Shown piece after piece: positions 9,270 through 16,296 of a stretch of 42,129 nucleotides of DNA. The notes under the pieces are model-generated. The model saw nothing but the letters and a program-made list of their open reading frames with translations. It was not told where the DNA came from and made no database searches. Both the position numbers and the translations under genes were made by a program. This stretch comes from JAUMBM01 sp964441755 (GTDB lineage Bacteria; Bacteroidota; Bacteroidia; Chitinophagales; Saprospiraceae). The DNA lies in contig CAYTVG010000026.1 of assembly GCA_964441755.1 (NCBI GenBank), forward strand, positions 1 through 42,129. The letters run 5' to 3'. Numbering within the stretch: the stretch's first letter is position 1; every line of letters starts with the position of its first letter.

Positions 9270-9446
9270 TTAATTAGTTCTTTCAAGTTGTACAGTTCCT
9301 CTAAGCTGCAACAACGCCAAAATATTATTTTTTTTCAAAGTTTCAAAATAATCCGGGGTATTAAAGCCCAGATTTTGATGTGGGTATTCCTGATTGAAGA
9401 TATACGACCATGCCTGAATTTGTTCATTGAGCTCAGCGAGGTTCTA
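9270..9446 (-). pseudogene. C-terminal remnant of an IS3-like transposase (integrase core end)
   Basis: A minus-strand frame of about 58 codons ends in TAA at 9270-9272. It reads LNEQIQAWSYIFNQEYPHQN, then LGFNTPDYFETLKKN. This matches the last segment of rve/DDE integrase-core transposases, where 'W..YN..RPHQ.LGY.TP..Y' is typical. A stop codon interrupts the frame just upstream. It has the same orientation as the OrfA fragment at the other end of the defence module. The 3' terminal repeat expected beyond the stop is missing because the helicase gene starts 18 nt later. Confidence 0.6.
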
Positions 9447-9512
9447 AGAGCGTATTCGGGTTTTTAAAAAGAGGGAGCCGTGTCTAACTTTGTTGTGACC
9501 AAACAGCTAAAT

Positions 9513-9783
9513 ATGACCAAAAAATTCAAAGAATTTACCGACTCCCAATGGGCTGAAATATCGGAATTTTTGACATAAAACGCAAGAGAAAGCATAATCT
9601 TCGAGTAGTAGTAAATACCCTGTTATACATGGTTCATACCGGATGCCGATGGAGAGACTCACCTACAAGCTACCCTATTGGCGAGCGGCGAACTATTATT
9701 TTGAGAAATGGATCCGCGACGGTGCGATTCAAAGGGTGAATGATGCCCTAAATCAAAAAGCCAGAGTAAAATCTGGAAGAGAT
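9513..9783 (+). pseudogene. IS5-family transposase (DUF4096-type) remnant, frameshifted and truncated
   Basis: The ATG frame MTKKFKEFTDSQWAEISEFL hits TAA after 21 codons. The homologous reading resumes in a second frame (KRKHNLRVVVNTLLYMV, then HTGCRWRD) and in a third frame from about 9656 (LPYWRAANYYFEKWIRDGA to VKSGRD). Together these match the N-terminal 'helper' domain of IS5-family transposases (start, then 'R...V.N...Y....GC.WR.LP', then 'YY.F..W...G'). The DDE catalytic part is absent. At least two frameshifts or small deletions show it is dead. The 120 bases after 9783 show no further similarity. Confidence 0.65.
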
Positions 9784-9903
9784 TGGCCAATGTTTCAATT
9801 ATTTGCAGCCGATTTAAACCTAATTCAGATTAAAATTTCCGAACACACTCTAAGGTATGAATTGGCCCCGACTTACAATGATACGGTAGCCTTTCCCAAA
9901 AAT

Positions 9904-9942
9904 AAAAAAACCCGATGGCTCTAGGAAGCAAGAACCACCGGG
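9904..9942 (-). terminator. Intrinsic terminator of the tRNA-Val/tRNA-Pro transcript
   Basis: On the minus strand CCCGGTGG pairs with CCATCGGG (8 bp, one G-T) across a 16-nt loop and is followed by seven T. It lies 6 bp beyond the 3' end of tRNA-Pro. Confidence 0.85.
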
Positions 9943-9948
9943 CTTTTG

Positions 9949-10022
9949 TCGGGGTGACAGGATTTGAACCTGCGACCACACGCCCCCCAGGCGTGTACGC
10001 TACCGGGCTGCGCTACACCCCG
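9949..10022 (-). tRNA. tRNA-Pro (anticodon GGG)
   Basis: 74-nt cloverleaf on the minus strand. Acceptor CGGGGTG pairs fully with CACCCCG, with A as discriminator. The anticodon arm is CACGC-CTGGGGG-GCGTG, giving anticodon GGG for CCC/CCU proline codons. The T-arm is CAGGTTCAAATCCTG. No CCA is encoded. It is followed directly by a rho-independent terminator and then by IS remnants, so its 3' side forms the border of the accessory island. Confidence 0.93.
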
Positions 10023-10031
10023 TTTTACTCG

Positions 10032-10106
10032 TGAGTGATACTGGATTCGAACCAGTGACCTCCGCCCTGTCAAGGCGGCGCTCTAAACCAACTGAGCTAA
10101 TCACCC
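10032..10106 (-). tRNA. tRNA-Val (anticodon GAC)
   Basis: 75-nt cloverleaf on the minus strand. Acceptor GGGTGAT pairs with ATCACTC with one G-T, and A is the discriminator. The anticodon arm is CCGCC-TTGACAG-GGCGG, so U33 is followed by GAC, reading GUC/GUU valine codons. It could be misread as Asp, whose anticodon would be GTC. It is 9 bp upstream of tRNA-Pro and co-transcribed with it. Confidence 0.93.
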
Positions 10107-10131
10107 GAAAGACTGCTTTGTTAAGCGGCTG

Positions 10132-10162
10132 CAAAGATAACCACTGCGGTTCTTTTTTCCAA
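10132..10162 (-). promoter_or_regulatory. Bacteroidota-type promoter for the tRNA pair
   Basis: On the minus strand TATCTTTG (10132-10139) is a perfect TAnnTTTG -7 element, with a TTG about 20 nt upstream (10160-10162) as the -33 element. The tRNA-Val 5' end is 26 bp downstream, a suitable leader for RNase P processing. Confidence 0.75.
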
Positions 10163-10189
10163 CCTTTGGGGCGTATTTTTTGCAATTTG

Positions 10190-10400
10190 AGGGCGGGCGG
10201 GGAGGCGGCAGCACCGGCGGCGGGCGCAAGGGAGGCGCAGGGCGCGGCTTGCTGCCGGGCGGCAGCTGCGGCTGCGGAGCTTTTTTACCGCTACCCAACT
10301 GCCTGCAAAGCGGCCCGGGGCCGGGGCGGAGGGGCGCCGGGCAAGGCGCGGGCGGGGGGCAGACAAAAAAGCGGGGGCTTCTTTGCGAAAATTCGCTAAA
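10190..10400 (+). other. G-rich intergenic stretch with G-quadruplex motif
   Basis: The 350-bp gap between tRNA-Val and the thiolase gene holds no gene. Most of it is strongly G-rich on the plus strand. From 10317 the tracts GGGG-CC-GGGG-CGGA-GGGG-CGCC-GGG fulfil the (G3+N1-7)x4 rule, followed by GGG and GGGGGG up to 10359. A second G-run group lies at 10191-10232. The open frames across it are composition artefacts. Confidence 0.6.
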
Positions 10401-10406
10401 CAGGGT

Positions 10407-10436
10407 TTTGCTGATTGGGGGATTCTCTTATCTTTA
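10407..10436 (+). promoter_or_regulatory. Bacteroidota-type promoter for the thiolase gene
   Basis: TTTG at 10407-10410, an 18-nt spacer, then TATCTTTA at 10429-10436 (one mismatch to TAnnTTTG). The ATG of the thiolase is 20 bp downstream, leaving a very short leader. Confidence 0.65.
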
Positions 10437-10456
10437 CAGGTACAAAAGATATACGC

Positions 10457-11626
10457 ATGGAAGCTTACATTGTAAAAGGATACCGCTCCGCAGTGGCTAA
10501 GGCCAAAAAGGGGGGCTTTGCTGCTTATCGCTCGGATGATCTGGCAGTGGATATTATCCGTGAGCTGCTGGCACGTACTCCGGAGCTGGACCCGCAGTTG
10601 GTGGATGATGTGATCGTGGGCTGCGCTAATCCGGAGGGTGAGCAGGGGCTGCAGATCGGCCGGCAGATTTCCATGCGGGCGCTGGGCAAGTCGGTGCCAG
10701 GCTTTACCATCAACCGCTATTGTGCTTCGGGCCTGGAGGCTATCTCGCTGGCCGTGGCCAAGGTCAGAGCGGGTATGGGGGAAGTGTTTATCGCCGGCGG
10801 GGCGGAGAGTATGAGTGTGATTCCGATGACGGGCTATAAGCTGGCGCCTAGTTATGAGGTGGCCAACAGTACGCCCAGCTATCTGGCCAGCATGGGCCTG
10901 ACGGCGGAGGCGGTGGCCCAAAAATATAGTATCAGCCGCGAGCAGGCGGATGCGTTTGCGGTGCGCTCGCACCAGCGGGCGGGCGCGGCCATCGATGCGG
11001 GCTATTTTACGGATGAAATCATCCCGGTGACGGTGCCGGAGGTGCGGGTGGTCGATGGCAAGCGGGTGGAGCGCTCGCAGGTGGTGGCTATGGACGAGGG
11101 GGTGCGGCGCGATACCAGCCTCGAAGGGCTGGGCTCGCTGCGGGCGGCTTTTGCCCAGGGGGGCGTGGTGACGGCCGGCAATGCTTCGCAGACTTCCGAC
11201 GGGGCTGCTTTTGTGCTGGTGGTGAGCGAAAATATGCTCAAGCAGCTGGGGCTGAGTCCTATCGCGCGCATGGCTTCCTGCGCGGTGGGGGGTGTTGATC
11301 CGCTCTATATGGGTATCGGGCCTTGTGTGGCCATCCCCAAAGCGCTGCGGCAGGCGGGGCTCAAACTCGACGATATTGACCTGATCGAGCTCAATGAGGC
11401 TTTCGGGGCGCAGGCGCTGGCGGTGATTCAGGAGGCGGGGCTCGATCCGGAGCGCGTCAACGTCAATGGGGGGGCTATCGCACTGGGTCACCCGCTGGGT
11501 TGTACGGGGGCTAAGCTTTCCATACAGTTGTTCAACGAACTCAGGCGCCGCAAGGGCCGCTACGGTATGGTCACCGCCTGTGTGGGCGGCGGACAGGGCA
11601 TTGCGGGTATTTACGAGATGCTCTGA
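10457..11626 (+). CDS. Acetyl-CoA acyltransferase (thiolase, FadA-like)
   Basis: 389 residues from the ATG at 10457; the upstream in-frame extension crosses the promoter and is rejected. Thiolase I/II signatures are complete: active-site C89 in NRYCASGLEA, NEAFGAQ at 313-319, H345 in GHPLGCTGAK, and C375 in ACVGGGQG. The enzyme cleaves 3-ketoacyl-CoA with CoA to acetyl-CoA and a shortened acyl-CoA in beta-oxidation, or condenses acetyl-CoA in the biosynthetic direction. The sequence alone does not decide which. No other beta-oxidation gene is adjacent. It is transcribed alone from its own promoter and ends against a strong hairpin shared with the convergent acyltransferase gene. Confidence 0.93.
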   Translation: MEAYIVKGYRSAVAKAKKGGFAAYRSDDLAVDIIRELLARTPELDPQLVDDVIVGCANPEGEQGLQIGRQISMRALGKSVPGFTINRYCASGLEAISLAVAKVRAGMGEVFIAGGAESMSVIPMTGYKLAPSYEVANSTPSYLASMGLTAEAVAQKYSISREQADAFAVRSHQRAGAAIDAGYFTDEIIPVTVPEVRVVDGKRVERSQVVAMDEGVRRDTSLEGLGSLRAAFAQGGVVTAGNASQTSDGAAFVLVVSENMLKQLGLSPIARMASCAVGGVDPLYMGIGPCVAIPKALRQAGLKLDDIDLIELNEAFGAQALAVIQEAGLDPERVNVNGGAIALGHPLGCTGAKLSIQLFNELRRRKGRYGMVTACVGGGQGIAGIYEML

Positions 11627-11704
11627 TATACCGTTGCACAAGCGGCTCAGCGCGCGCGGGCTGTTCTTTTGATTTTTTATCGGGCCGCAGCTGCCGCAGA
11701 GCGG

Positions 11705-11736
11705 CCTGTGCATCGCCTGCGCGGGCGATGCACAGG
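11705..11736. terminator. 13-bp perfect hairpin between convergent genes
   Basis: CCTGTGCATCGCC (11705-11717) and its exact reverse complement (11724-11736) are separated by a 6-nt loop, TGCGCG. It lies between the convergent thiolase and acyltransferase genes, 14 bp from the stop of the latter. A short T-tract (TTTTT) follows 10 nt later on the plus strand. Probable bidirectional transcription stop. Confidence 0.6.
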
Positions 11737-11749
11737 ATAATGCAGATTT

Positions 11750-12646
11750 TTACGGGAGGTTGGGAAAAACCGTAGCGTTGGCCGGCCGCTGCCGCTTCCA
11801 GCGGCGGTGCGTCCACAGCCAGTACTGGGGATTGTCGCGGATGTCCTTTTCGAGCGCCCGCACGTGGCGCAGTGTCAATTCTCCATAAGGAAGTTGGGTG
11901 GGCTGGTCTTCGATCAGCTCAAAGCGCATGTCGTAGTGTCCGCGGCTGCGCTTGGTCAGGTGGCCGAAGACCATGACGAGGTTGTATTTTTGGGCAAAAT
12001 ACTCGGGTCCGAAGAAGACGGGGGTCTCCCTGCCGAGGAAGTGGGTCCAGAAGGCGCGCTCGGGGTTGGAGGGCGACTGGTCGGCGGCCAGCAGGGTGAT
12101 GCCGGGTCGCTGTTGGTGGTCGTAGTGGGTGAGAAAATCCCGGGCCTGCTGCATGGGCACCAGTGCCATGCCGAAGCGCGCGCGGTGGCGCTTGGTGGCT
12201 TTTTCAAAAAAAGCATTTTTGAGGGGTGCGTAGACGCCGATGATCTGGTGGCTGAGCTGCAGGCTCATCGACTGGGAGGCGATTTCCCAGTTGTTGTAGT
12301 GGCCGGCGACCAGCACGATGCCTCTGCCCTGGGCGTAGTAGTGTTCCAGCAGGGCGGTATTGGTGAGGGTGCATCTTTGCTTCACCTCTTCGGCCGGCAT
12401 GCTGAAGACGCGCAGCGTCTCTACGATGAGGTCAAAAAAATGGCTGTAGAAAGCGTCCGCCAGCCGGCGGATTTCGGCGGCAGATTTTTCGGGGAAAATG
12501 CTGCGCATATTGCCCAGTACGACTTTTTGGCGATAGCCCAGTCCGCGGTAGAGGACCCAGTAGAGCAGGTCTGAAATCCGGTACATCCACCAAATTGGCA
12601 GTTTCGTCACCGGAACGAATAACAGATGGTATAAAAGCTTATTCAT
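11750..12646 (-). CDS. LpxL/HtrB-family lipid A biosynthesis acyltransferase
   Basis: 298 residues, ATG at 12646. The N-terminus has a hydrophobic membrane-anchoring stretch (LLYHLLFVPVTKLPIWW). The acyltransferase motif GHYNNWE carries H116 and E121, the HX4(D/E) pair that defines this family. The later segments AADQSP and THFLGRETPVFFGP match the substrate-binding part of LpxL-like enzymes. The length (about 300) is normal. The expected reaction is transfer of a secondary acyl chain to lipid A precursors at the inner face of the cytoplasmic membrane. In Bacteroidota some members acylate other lipids, so substrate is inferred from family only. It is divergent from the GDPD lipoprotein gene. 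Confidence 0.85.
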   Translation of the reverse strand: MNKLLYHLLFVPVTKLPIWWMYRISDLLYWVLYRGLGYRQKVVLGNMRSIFPEKSAAEIRRLADAFYSHFFDLIVETLRVFSMPAEEVKQRCTLTNTALLEHYYAQGRGIVLVAGHYNNWEIASQSMSLQLSHQIIGVYAPLKNAFFEKATKRHRARFGMALVPMQQARDFLTHYDHQQRPGITLLAADQSPSNPERAFWTHFLGRETPVFFGPEYFAQKYNLVMVFGHLTKRSRGHYDMRFELIEDQPTQLPYGELTLRHVRALEKDIRDNPQYWLWTHRRWKRQRPANATVFPNLP

Positions 12647-12662
12647 TATAGTACATTGTTAG

Positions 12663-12670
12663 TACATTTG
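12663..12670 (+). promoter_or_regulatory. Candidate -7 element for the GDPD gene
   Basis: TACATTTG matches TAnnTTTG exactly, 58 bp upstream of the ATG at 12729. No clear -33 TTG is present at the usual distance, so it is a weak call. Confidence 0.4.
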
Positions 12671-12728
12671 TTTCCCGTTTCCGCCCTTGTGTGAAAAAGA
12701 GTTGATTGCGATTACAGAATTACTGAAA

Positions 12729-13682
12729 ATGTTCAAAACCACCCAGCATCGGGCAGGAGTTTTTGTTGGCCTGCCCACCCTTTTAGTGACTATTCTGTTA
12801 AGTTCTCTATCCTGCAGCAGCAACGCAAGCAAAAGTACGATGCAAAAGGAATCTATCCAACTTCCATTTGAGTGGCAGGGGCATCGCGCTGCGCGGGGGC
12901 TGGCGCCGGAGAATACTGTGGCGGCCTGTCTGTTGGCGCTTTCTTTTCCGGCGGTGACTACGCTGGAGCTCGATCTGGCGGTGTCGGCTGACCAGCAGTT
13001 GATTGTTTCGCACGAGCCCTGGATGTCCTCGGTTATTTGTAGCCATCCCGACGGGCGGCCGGTGACGGCGGCAGAAGAACAAAAGATTTCTCTATGGTCG
13101 CTCAGCAGTGAGCAGATACGTATGTATGACTGCGGGCGACGCAAACACCCACTTTTTCCCGCGCAGGAAGCTCAGGCAGCCAGCAAGCCGAGTTTTGTAG
13201 AGGTACTTATGCAGGCCGACGCCTACTGTCGGGCCAATGCGCGGGAATTTCCTCTTTTCAATCTGGAGATTAAAAGCAAGCCTGAGTGGGATGGCAAGCT
13301 TACGCCGCCCGTGGAGGAGTTTGCCCGCCTGGTGGTCGACCAGGTCCGGCAGTTGCAGATTGGTCCGCGGGTGACCATACAGTCGTTTGATCTGCGGGCG
13401 CTGCAGGCGGTGCGGCGCATGGCGCCGGAGTTGCGCATTTCGCTGCTGGTGGAGGATGCGTCCTCGCTGGACAAGCAGTTGAAGGGGTTGGGCTTTATGC
13501 CGGAGGTGTTTAGTCCGGCGTATAAGAGTCTCAGCCAGGCGCTGGTAGCGGATGCCCAGGGCCGCGGCATGCGGGTCATCCCCTGGACGGTGAATGAGCA
13601 GGCGGAGATGCGGATGCTCCTTGACTGGGGGGTGGATGGTATGATTACTGATTATCCGGATCGGATTTTGGCTGCTGAGTAG
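12729..13682 (+). CDS. Glycerophosphodiester phosphodiesterase, probable lipoprotein
   Basis: 317 residues from the ATG at 12729; the frame extends upstream only to a TTG. The N-terminus is a signal sequence (VGLPTLLVTILLSSLSC) whose C29 is a likely lipidation site, which would place the enzyme in the periplasm or outer membrane. GDPD motifs are clear: H52-R53 followed by GLAPENT, E80 and D82 in LELDLAV, H95 in VSHEP, E in NLEIKS, and the closing WTVNE...GVDGMITDYP. It hydrolyses glycerophosphodiesters to sn-glycerol 3-phosphate and an alcohol, a phospholipid-head-group scavenging step. The gene is followed by hairpin cluster A and faces cdaA convergently. Confidence 0.9.
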   Translation: MFKTTQHRAGVFVGLPTLLVTILLSSLSCSSNASKSTMQKESIQLPFEWQGHRAARGLAPENTVAACLLALSFPAVTTLELDLAVSADQQLIVSHEPWMSSVICSHPDGRPVTAAEEQKISLWSLSSEQIRMYDCGRRKHPLFPAQEAQAASKPSFVEVLMQADAYCRANAREFPLFNLEIKSKPEWDGKLTPPVEEFARLVVDQVRQLQIGPRVTIQSFDLRALQAVRRMAPELRISLLVEDASSLDKQLKGLGFMPEVFSPAYKSLSQALVADAQGRGMRVIPWTVNEQAEMRMLLDWGVDGMITDYPDRILAAE

Positions 13683-13685
13683 GGA

Positions 13686-13849
13686 GTTTTGCGGCTTCGC
13701 CGCAAAACGAGAGGGGTGTTTTTGTGGCTGGCGCCACAAAAACAGCTGTAGTTTGTTTTGCGGCTGGCGCCGCTAAAATGGCTGTGCTTAGTTTTGCGGC
13801 GCCAGCCGCAAAACCAATGATTTCGTTTTTGCGGCGAAGCCGCAAAAAC
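13686..13849. repeat. Hairpin cluster A: five GCGGC/GCCGC palindromes
   Basis: Five short palindromes fill the 180-bp gap between the convergent GDPD and cdaA genes: 13686-13708 (10-bp stem, loop TTC), 13718-13743 (11-bp stem, loop TGGC), 13755-13778 (imperfect, loop TGGC), 13791-13814 (10-bp stem, loop GCCA) and 13825-13849 (11-bp stem, loop GAA). Stems are of the type GTTTTGCGGC/GCCGCAAAAC. The loops read as a mirror (TTC, TGGC, TGGC, GCCA, GAA), so the whole block is itself a large inverted repeat. Any one could act as a terminator. Confidence 0.9.
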
Positions 13850-13862
13850 AGCTACACCCTTT

Positions 13863-14663
13863 CTATACGTAGTACAACTCCAGCAACTGCCGCAGCCGCT
13901 GCGCGTGCACATTTTCCTCCAGCCCCCCCTCGTAAGCGACGGCAATCTGCCCCGTCTCTTCGGAGACGACCAGCGATGCCACGCTGATGCGCTCCGACAA
14001 GCCCACCGCAGCGCGGTGCCGCAGGCCGGCATTGCCGGGGATGGTATCGCTTTTGGAGACCGGCAGCACGCAACCTGCCTGCAGGATTTTCCCCGATTCT
14101 ACGATGACGGCGCCATCGTGCAGGGGGCTGTCTTTGTTGAAGAGGCTCATGAGCAGGGCGGCGGACAGGCGGGCTTCCAGCTCGGTGCCGCCGCTTATGT
14201 AGCCGTCGAGCCTGTAATTGCGGCTGAGGACGATGAGGGCGCCGGTACGCTGCTCCGACAGTCGCAGTACGGCCTCCATGAGCTCCTCGAGTTCGGCGGC
14301 ATCGGCGGTGGTAGCTGTTGTTGCAGAAGGGAGCCAGCGCTCCCAGAAAGCCGGGCGCTGCCGCAGGGTGCGGTTGCCGATGTAGAGCAGGAAGCGCCTC
14401 ACCTCGGGCTGGAAGATGATGATGAGCGCGATGACGCCTACATTCACAAATTGCGTGAGGATGCCTGCGAGCAGGTGCATATCGAGTTGGCTCACCAGCC
14501 ACCAGATGATGTACATGAGCAGCAGCCCGAAGAATATGGCAAAAGCGATGCTGCCGCGCAACAGCCTGTACAACTGAAACATCAGCCAGGCGACGATCAG
14601 CACATCCAGCACGTCCCAGATGCTGATGGTCATGAATCCTATCTTAAAATGTAGCCAAGCCAT
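13863..14663 (-). CDS. cdaA: Diadenylate cyclase CdaA (DisA_N domain membrane protein)
   Basis: 266 residues from the ATG at 14663; a GTG 15 codons upstream is less likely because homologues begin just before the first membrane helix. Three transmembrane segments lie in residues 15-85, followed by a cytoplasmic DAC domain with D183-G184-A185 in PLHDGAVIV and R215-H216-R217 in GLRHRAAVGLSE. These are the ATP-binding and catalytic motifs of diadenylate cyclases. It condenses two ATP to cyclic di-AMP, a second messenger for potassium and osmotic or cell-wall homeostasis. In Firmicutes cdaA is linked to cdaR and glmM; no such partner is nearby here. The upstream region carries a 93-bp direct repeat that may influence its expression. 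Confidence 0.92.
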   Translation of the reverse strand: MAWLHFKIGFMTISIWDVLDVLIVAWLMFQLYRLLRGSIAFAIFFGLLLMYIIWWLVSQLDMHLLAGILTQFVNVGVIALIIIFQPEVRRFLLYIGNRTLRQRPAFWERWLPSATTATTADAAELEELMEAVLRLSEQRTGALIVLSRNYRLDGYISGGTELEARLSAALLMSLFNKDSPLHDGAVIVESGKILQAGCVLPVSKSDTIPGNAGLRHRAAVGLSERISVASLVVSEETGQIAVAYEGGLEENVHAQRLRQLLELYYV

Positions 14664-14726
14664 GCTGCCGTTTGTAAGTGTTTTCTTTTTGGGTACGGAT
14701 TTTTTCACCAGACCCGGATGGTTCTT

Positions 14727-14819
14727 TGTTGGCAGGTTTTCAGTGCTGTTCAGTCACCTGATATCCGTCGTGCCTCCGGGAGGTCGCAGCATGCAAAAGC
14801 GCCTTGTCAGGCAGCATTG
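14727..14819. repeat. 93-bp direct repeat, copy 1
   Basis: Begins TGTTGGCAGGTTTTCAG and ends GTCAGGCAGCATTG. It is identical to copy 2 (14842-14934) except for one base in the centre (C at 14775 against T). It contains the small palindrome CCTCCGGGAGG and the paired ends CAGGT/ACCTG. It lies 64 bp upstream of the cdaA ATG. Confidence 0.93.
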
Positions 14820-14841
14820 CATTCAGACCTAAGTGGTGCTC

Positions 14842-14934
14842 TGTTGGCAGGTTTTCAGTGCTGTTCAGTCACCTGATATCCGTCGTGCCTCCGGGAGGTT
14901 GCAGCATGCAAAAGCGCCTTGTCAGGCAGCATTG
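14842..14934. repeat. 93-bp direct repeat, copy 2
   Basis: Second copy of the repeat at 14727-14819, at a period of 115 bp. The 22 bp between copies are unrelated to the unit except for a short partial match (GGTNCTNTGTTGG) at the left border. The remaining 200 bp to the next gene contain no gene I can support. Confidence 0.93.
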
Positions 14935-15087
14935 ACCTACAGACGAAAAAACTGCTCCAAATTCAACAACACAAAAAACGCCTTGTTTGGCATCCTGCAT
15001 AAGTAAGCTACCGTTTTGACTGAAACACAAAAGAACAACAAGTGCACAAAACGAGGCATTAATACACCTCCTATTGCAGAAATACCT

Positions 15088-15095
15088 TATATTTG
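15088..15095 (+). promoter_or_regulatory. Candidate -7 element for the exported protein gene
   Basis: TATATTTG matches TAnnTTTG exactly, 44 bp upstream of the ATG at 15139. A TTG lies only 11 nt upstream, so the -33 element is not convincing. Confidence 0.45.
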
Positions 15096-15138
15096 TTAGC
15101 AGGAAGATAGTCAGTTGCAAAGTTAATCGTTTTAGACC

Positions 15139-16293
15139 ATGGTCATAATCCAAAAATTACTAATCCTCACGGGCTCGCTGTTGGCCCTCAGCCTGCCGCT
15201 TCGGTCGCAGGTAGTCCGCGAAAATACAGCAGGCGAAAAAATCGTCGTCTATCCCGACGGTCAGTTTAGCTATTTCAAAGACCTGCCGGGGCAGCGCATA
15301 CTCGCCAGCGGCTCTGTCCCCTACCCTGTCTACAACGGCACGATTGAGCCGCTGGACGGGTCCGTTTCTCTCAATGAGGAAGATCTTTTCAAAGTAGCTG
15401 TACGTCAGGCACAGTTGTCCGTCGACGCCACCTACCTGGCGGCGGAGATGGCGCAGGAGTCCAAGCTCGAGCGCGAGCGCCTCGAACAGCAACTGGCCGG
15501 CACTACGGATGAAGCTGTACAGCACATCCTCCGCCGGCAGCTGACCGCCGCCCGCGAGCGGGAAGTAAACGCCTTTTTGTCGCTGGAGACGGCCAAGCAG
15601 ACTGCTGTGCAGGATATGGATTTGGTGGAAAAGGGGGGCTTCATTGAAGCCTTTAACGCCCGCATGCGCCTGCGCAAGCTCGAAGATTTGCTGCTGCGCC
15701 GCCGGCAGGTAGACCGCAGCTACACCAACAGTCTGGCGATCTCCGAAAATTCGCTGGCGCCACCACCGGGCTTTGATCTCATGGGGCAGCCCCCGCAGCA
15801 GGACTGTATCACGACACAAGACAGCCGCGATGCAGCGACGGGCGAATGGACGCGGCAGGTTGCCCAGCGGCTGTTGTTTACGCATACCGATGAGCGGCTG
15901 CGCCCGCTGCTAAAAGATAAAGAATACCTGCGCTGCGAAGGGTTTCTGTCGAGCCGGGGCAACCGGCAGCAACTGAGCCTCGAGTTTTCTTTTGCCTATC
16001 CCAATGCACGGGAGGCGTATGGCTTCATCGAGTCGGGCAGCATACTGACCATCAAGCTGCTCAATGGCGAGTTTGTCAACCTGCGGGCTGAGAAGCTGGA
16101 GCGCGGCAGCTATGATACCCGCAAGGGGGTGCTCACCTATCGCGTCGCCTATCCGATCGACCGCCGGCAGCTCAATATTCTGCAGCAGGCAGAGGCTGAT
16201 TTTGTGCGGGTCTTTTGGAGTAGTGGTTATGAGGAGTATAAGATTTATCAGCTTGATTTTTTCCGGCAGCAGTTGCGCTGCCTGGAAAAGTAG
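15139..16293 (+). CDS. Exported protein of unknown function with central coiled coil
   Basis: 384 residues, ATG start. A signal peptide is clear (MVIIQKLLILTGSLLALSLP, ending near LRSQ). The next part, GEKIVVYPDGQFSYF, resembles a short motif often seen near the start of Saprospiria exported proteins. Residues about 75-190 are charged and helical with heptad-like spacing (ESKLERERLEQQL). The last 130 residues look like a compact beta-rich domain (LEFSFAYPNAREAYGFI, then ILTIKLLNGEFVNL) with a repeated basic/aromatic pattern. There is no lipobox, no T9SS C-terminal domain and no recognisable catalytic motif. I do not recognise a family. It stands alone, followed 4 bp after its stop by hairpin cluster B. 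Confidence 0.75.
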   Translation: MVIIQKLLILTGSLLALSLPLRSQVVRENTAGEKIVVYPDGQFSYFKDLPGQRILASGSVPYPVYNGTIEPLDGSVSLNEEDLFKVAVRQAQLSVDATYLAAEMAQESKLERERLEQQLAGTTDEAVQHILRRQLTAAREREVNAFLSLETAKQTAVQDMDLVEKGGFIEAFNARMRLRKLEDLLLRRRQVDRSYTNSLAISENSLAPPPGFDLMGQPPQQDCITTQDSRDAATGEWTRQVAQRLLFTHTDERLRPLLKDKEYLRCEGFLSSRGNRQQLSLEFSFAYPNAREAYGFIESGSILTIKLLNGEFVNLRAEKLERGSYDTRKGVLTYRVAYPIDRRQLNILQQAEADFVRVFWSSGYEEYKIYQLDFFRQQLRCLEK

Positions 16294-16296
16294 TGG

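Noticed and set aside
9446..9923. Possible inverted-repeat ends of the IS5 remnant (GAGCGTATTCGGGTTTTT against the complement of 9905-9923)
   Set aside because: The right-hand match is part of the tRNA terminator stem and T-run, so the similarity is probably chance.
10032..10106. Reading the second tRNA as tRNA-Asp
   Set aside because: The seven-base loop is TTGACAG, so the anticodon after U33 is GAC (Val), not GTC.
10121..11713. 530-codon minus-strand frame opposite the thiolase
   Set aside because: Antisense to a thiolase with all catalytic motifs; the predicted protein is rich in H, R and P without domains, a codon-bias shadow of GC-rich DNA.
13686..13849. Hairpin cluster as a CRISPR array
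   Set aside because: Units are palindromes in both orientations with irregular spacing and no uniform spacers.
14727..14934. Two-copy direct repeat as a CRISPR array
   Set aside because: Unit is 93 bp with a 22-bp spacer, only two copies and no cas genes.
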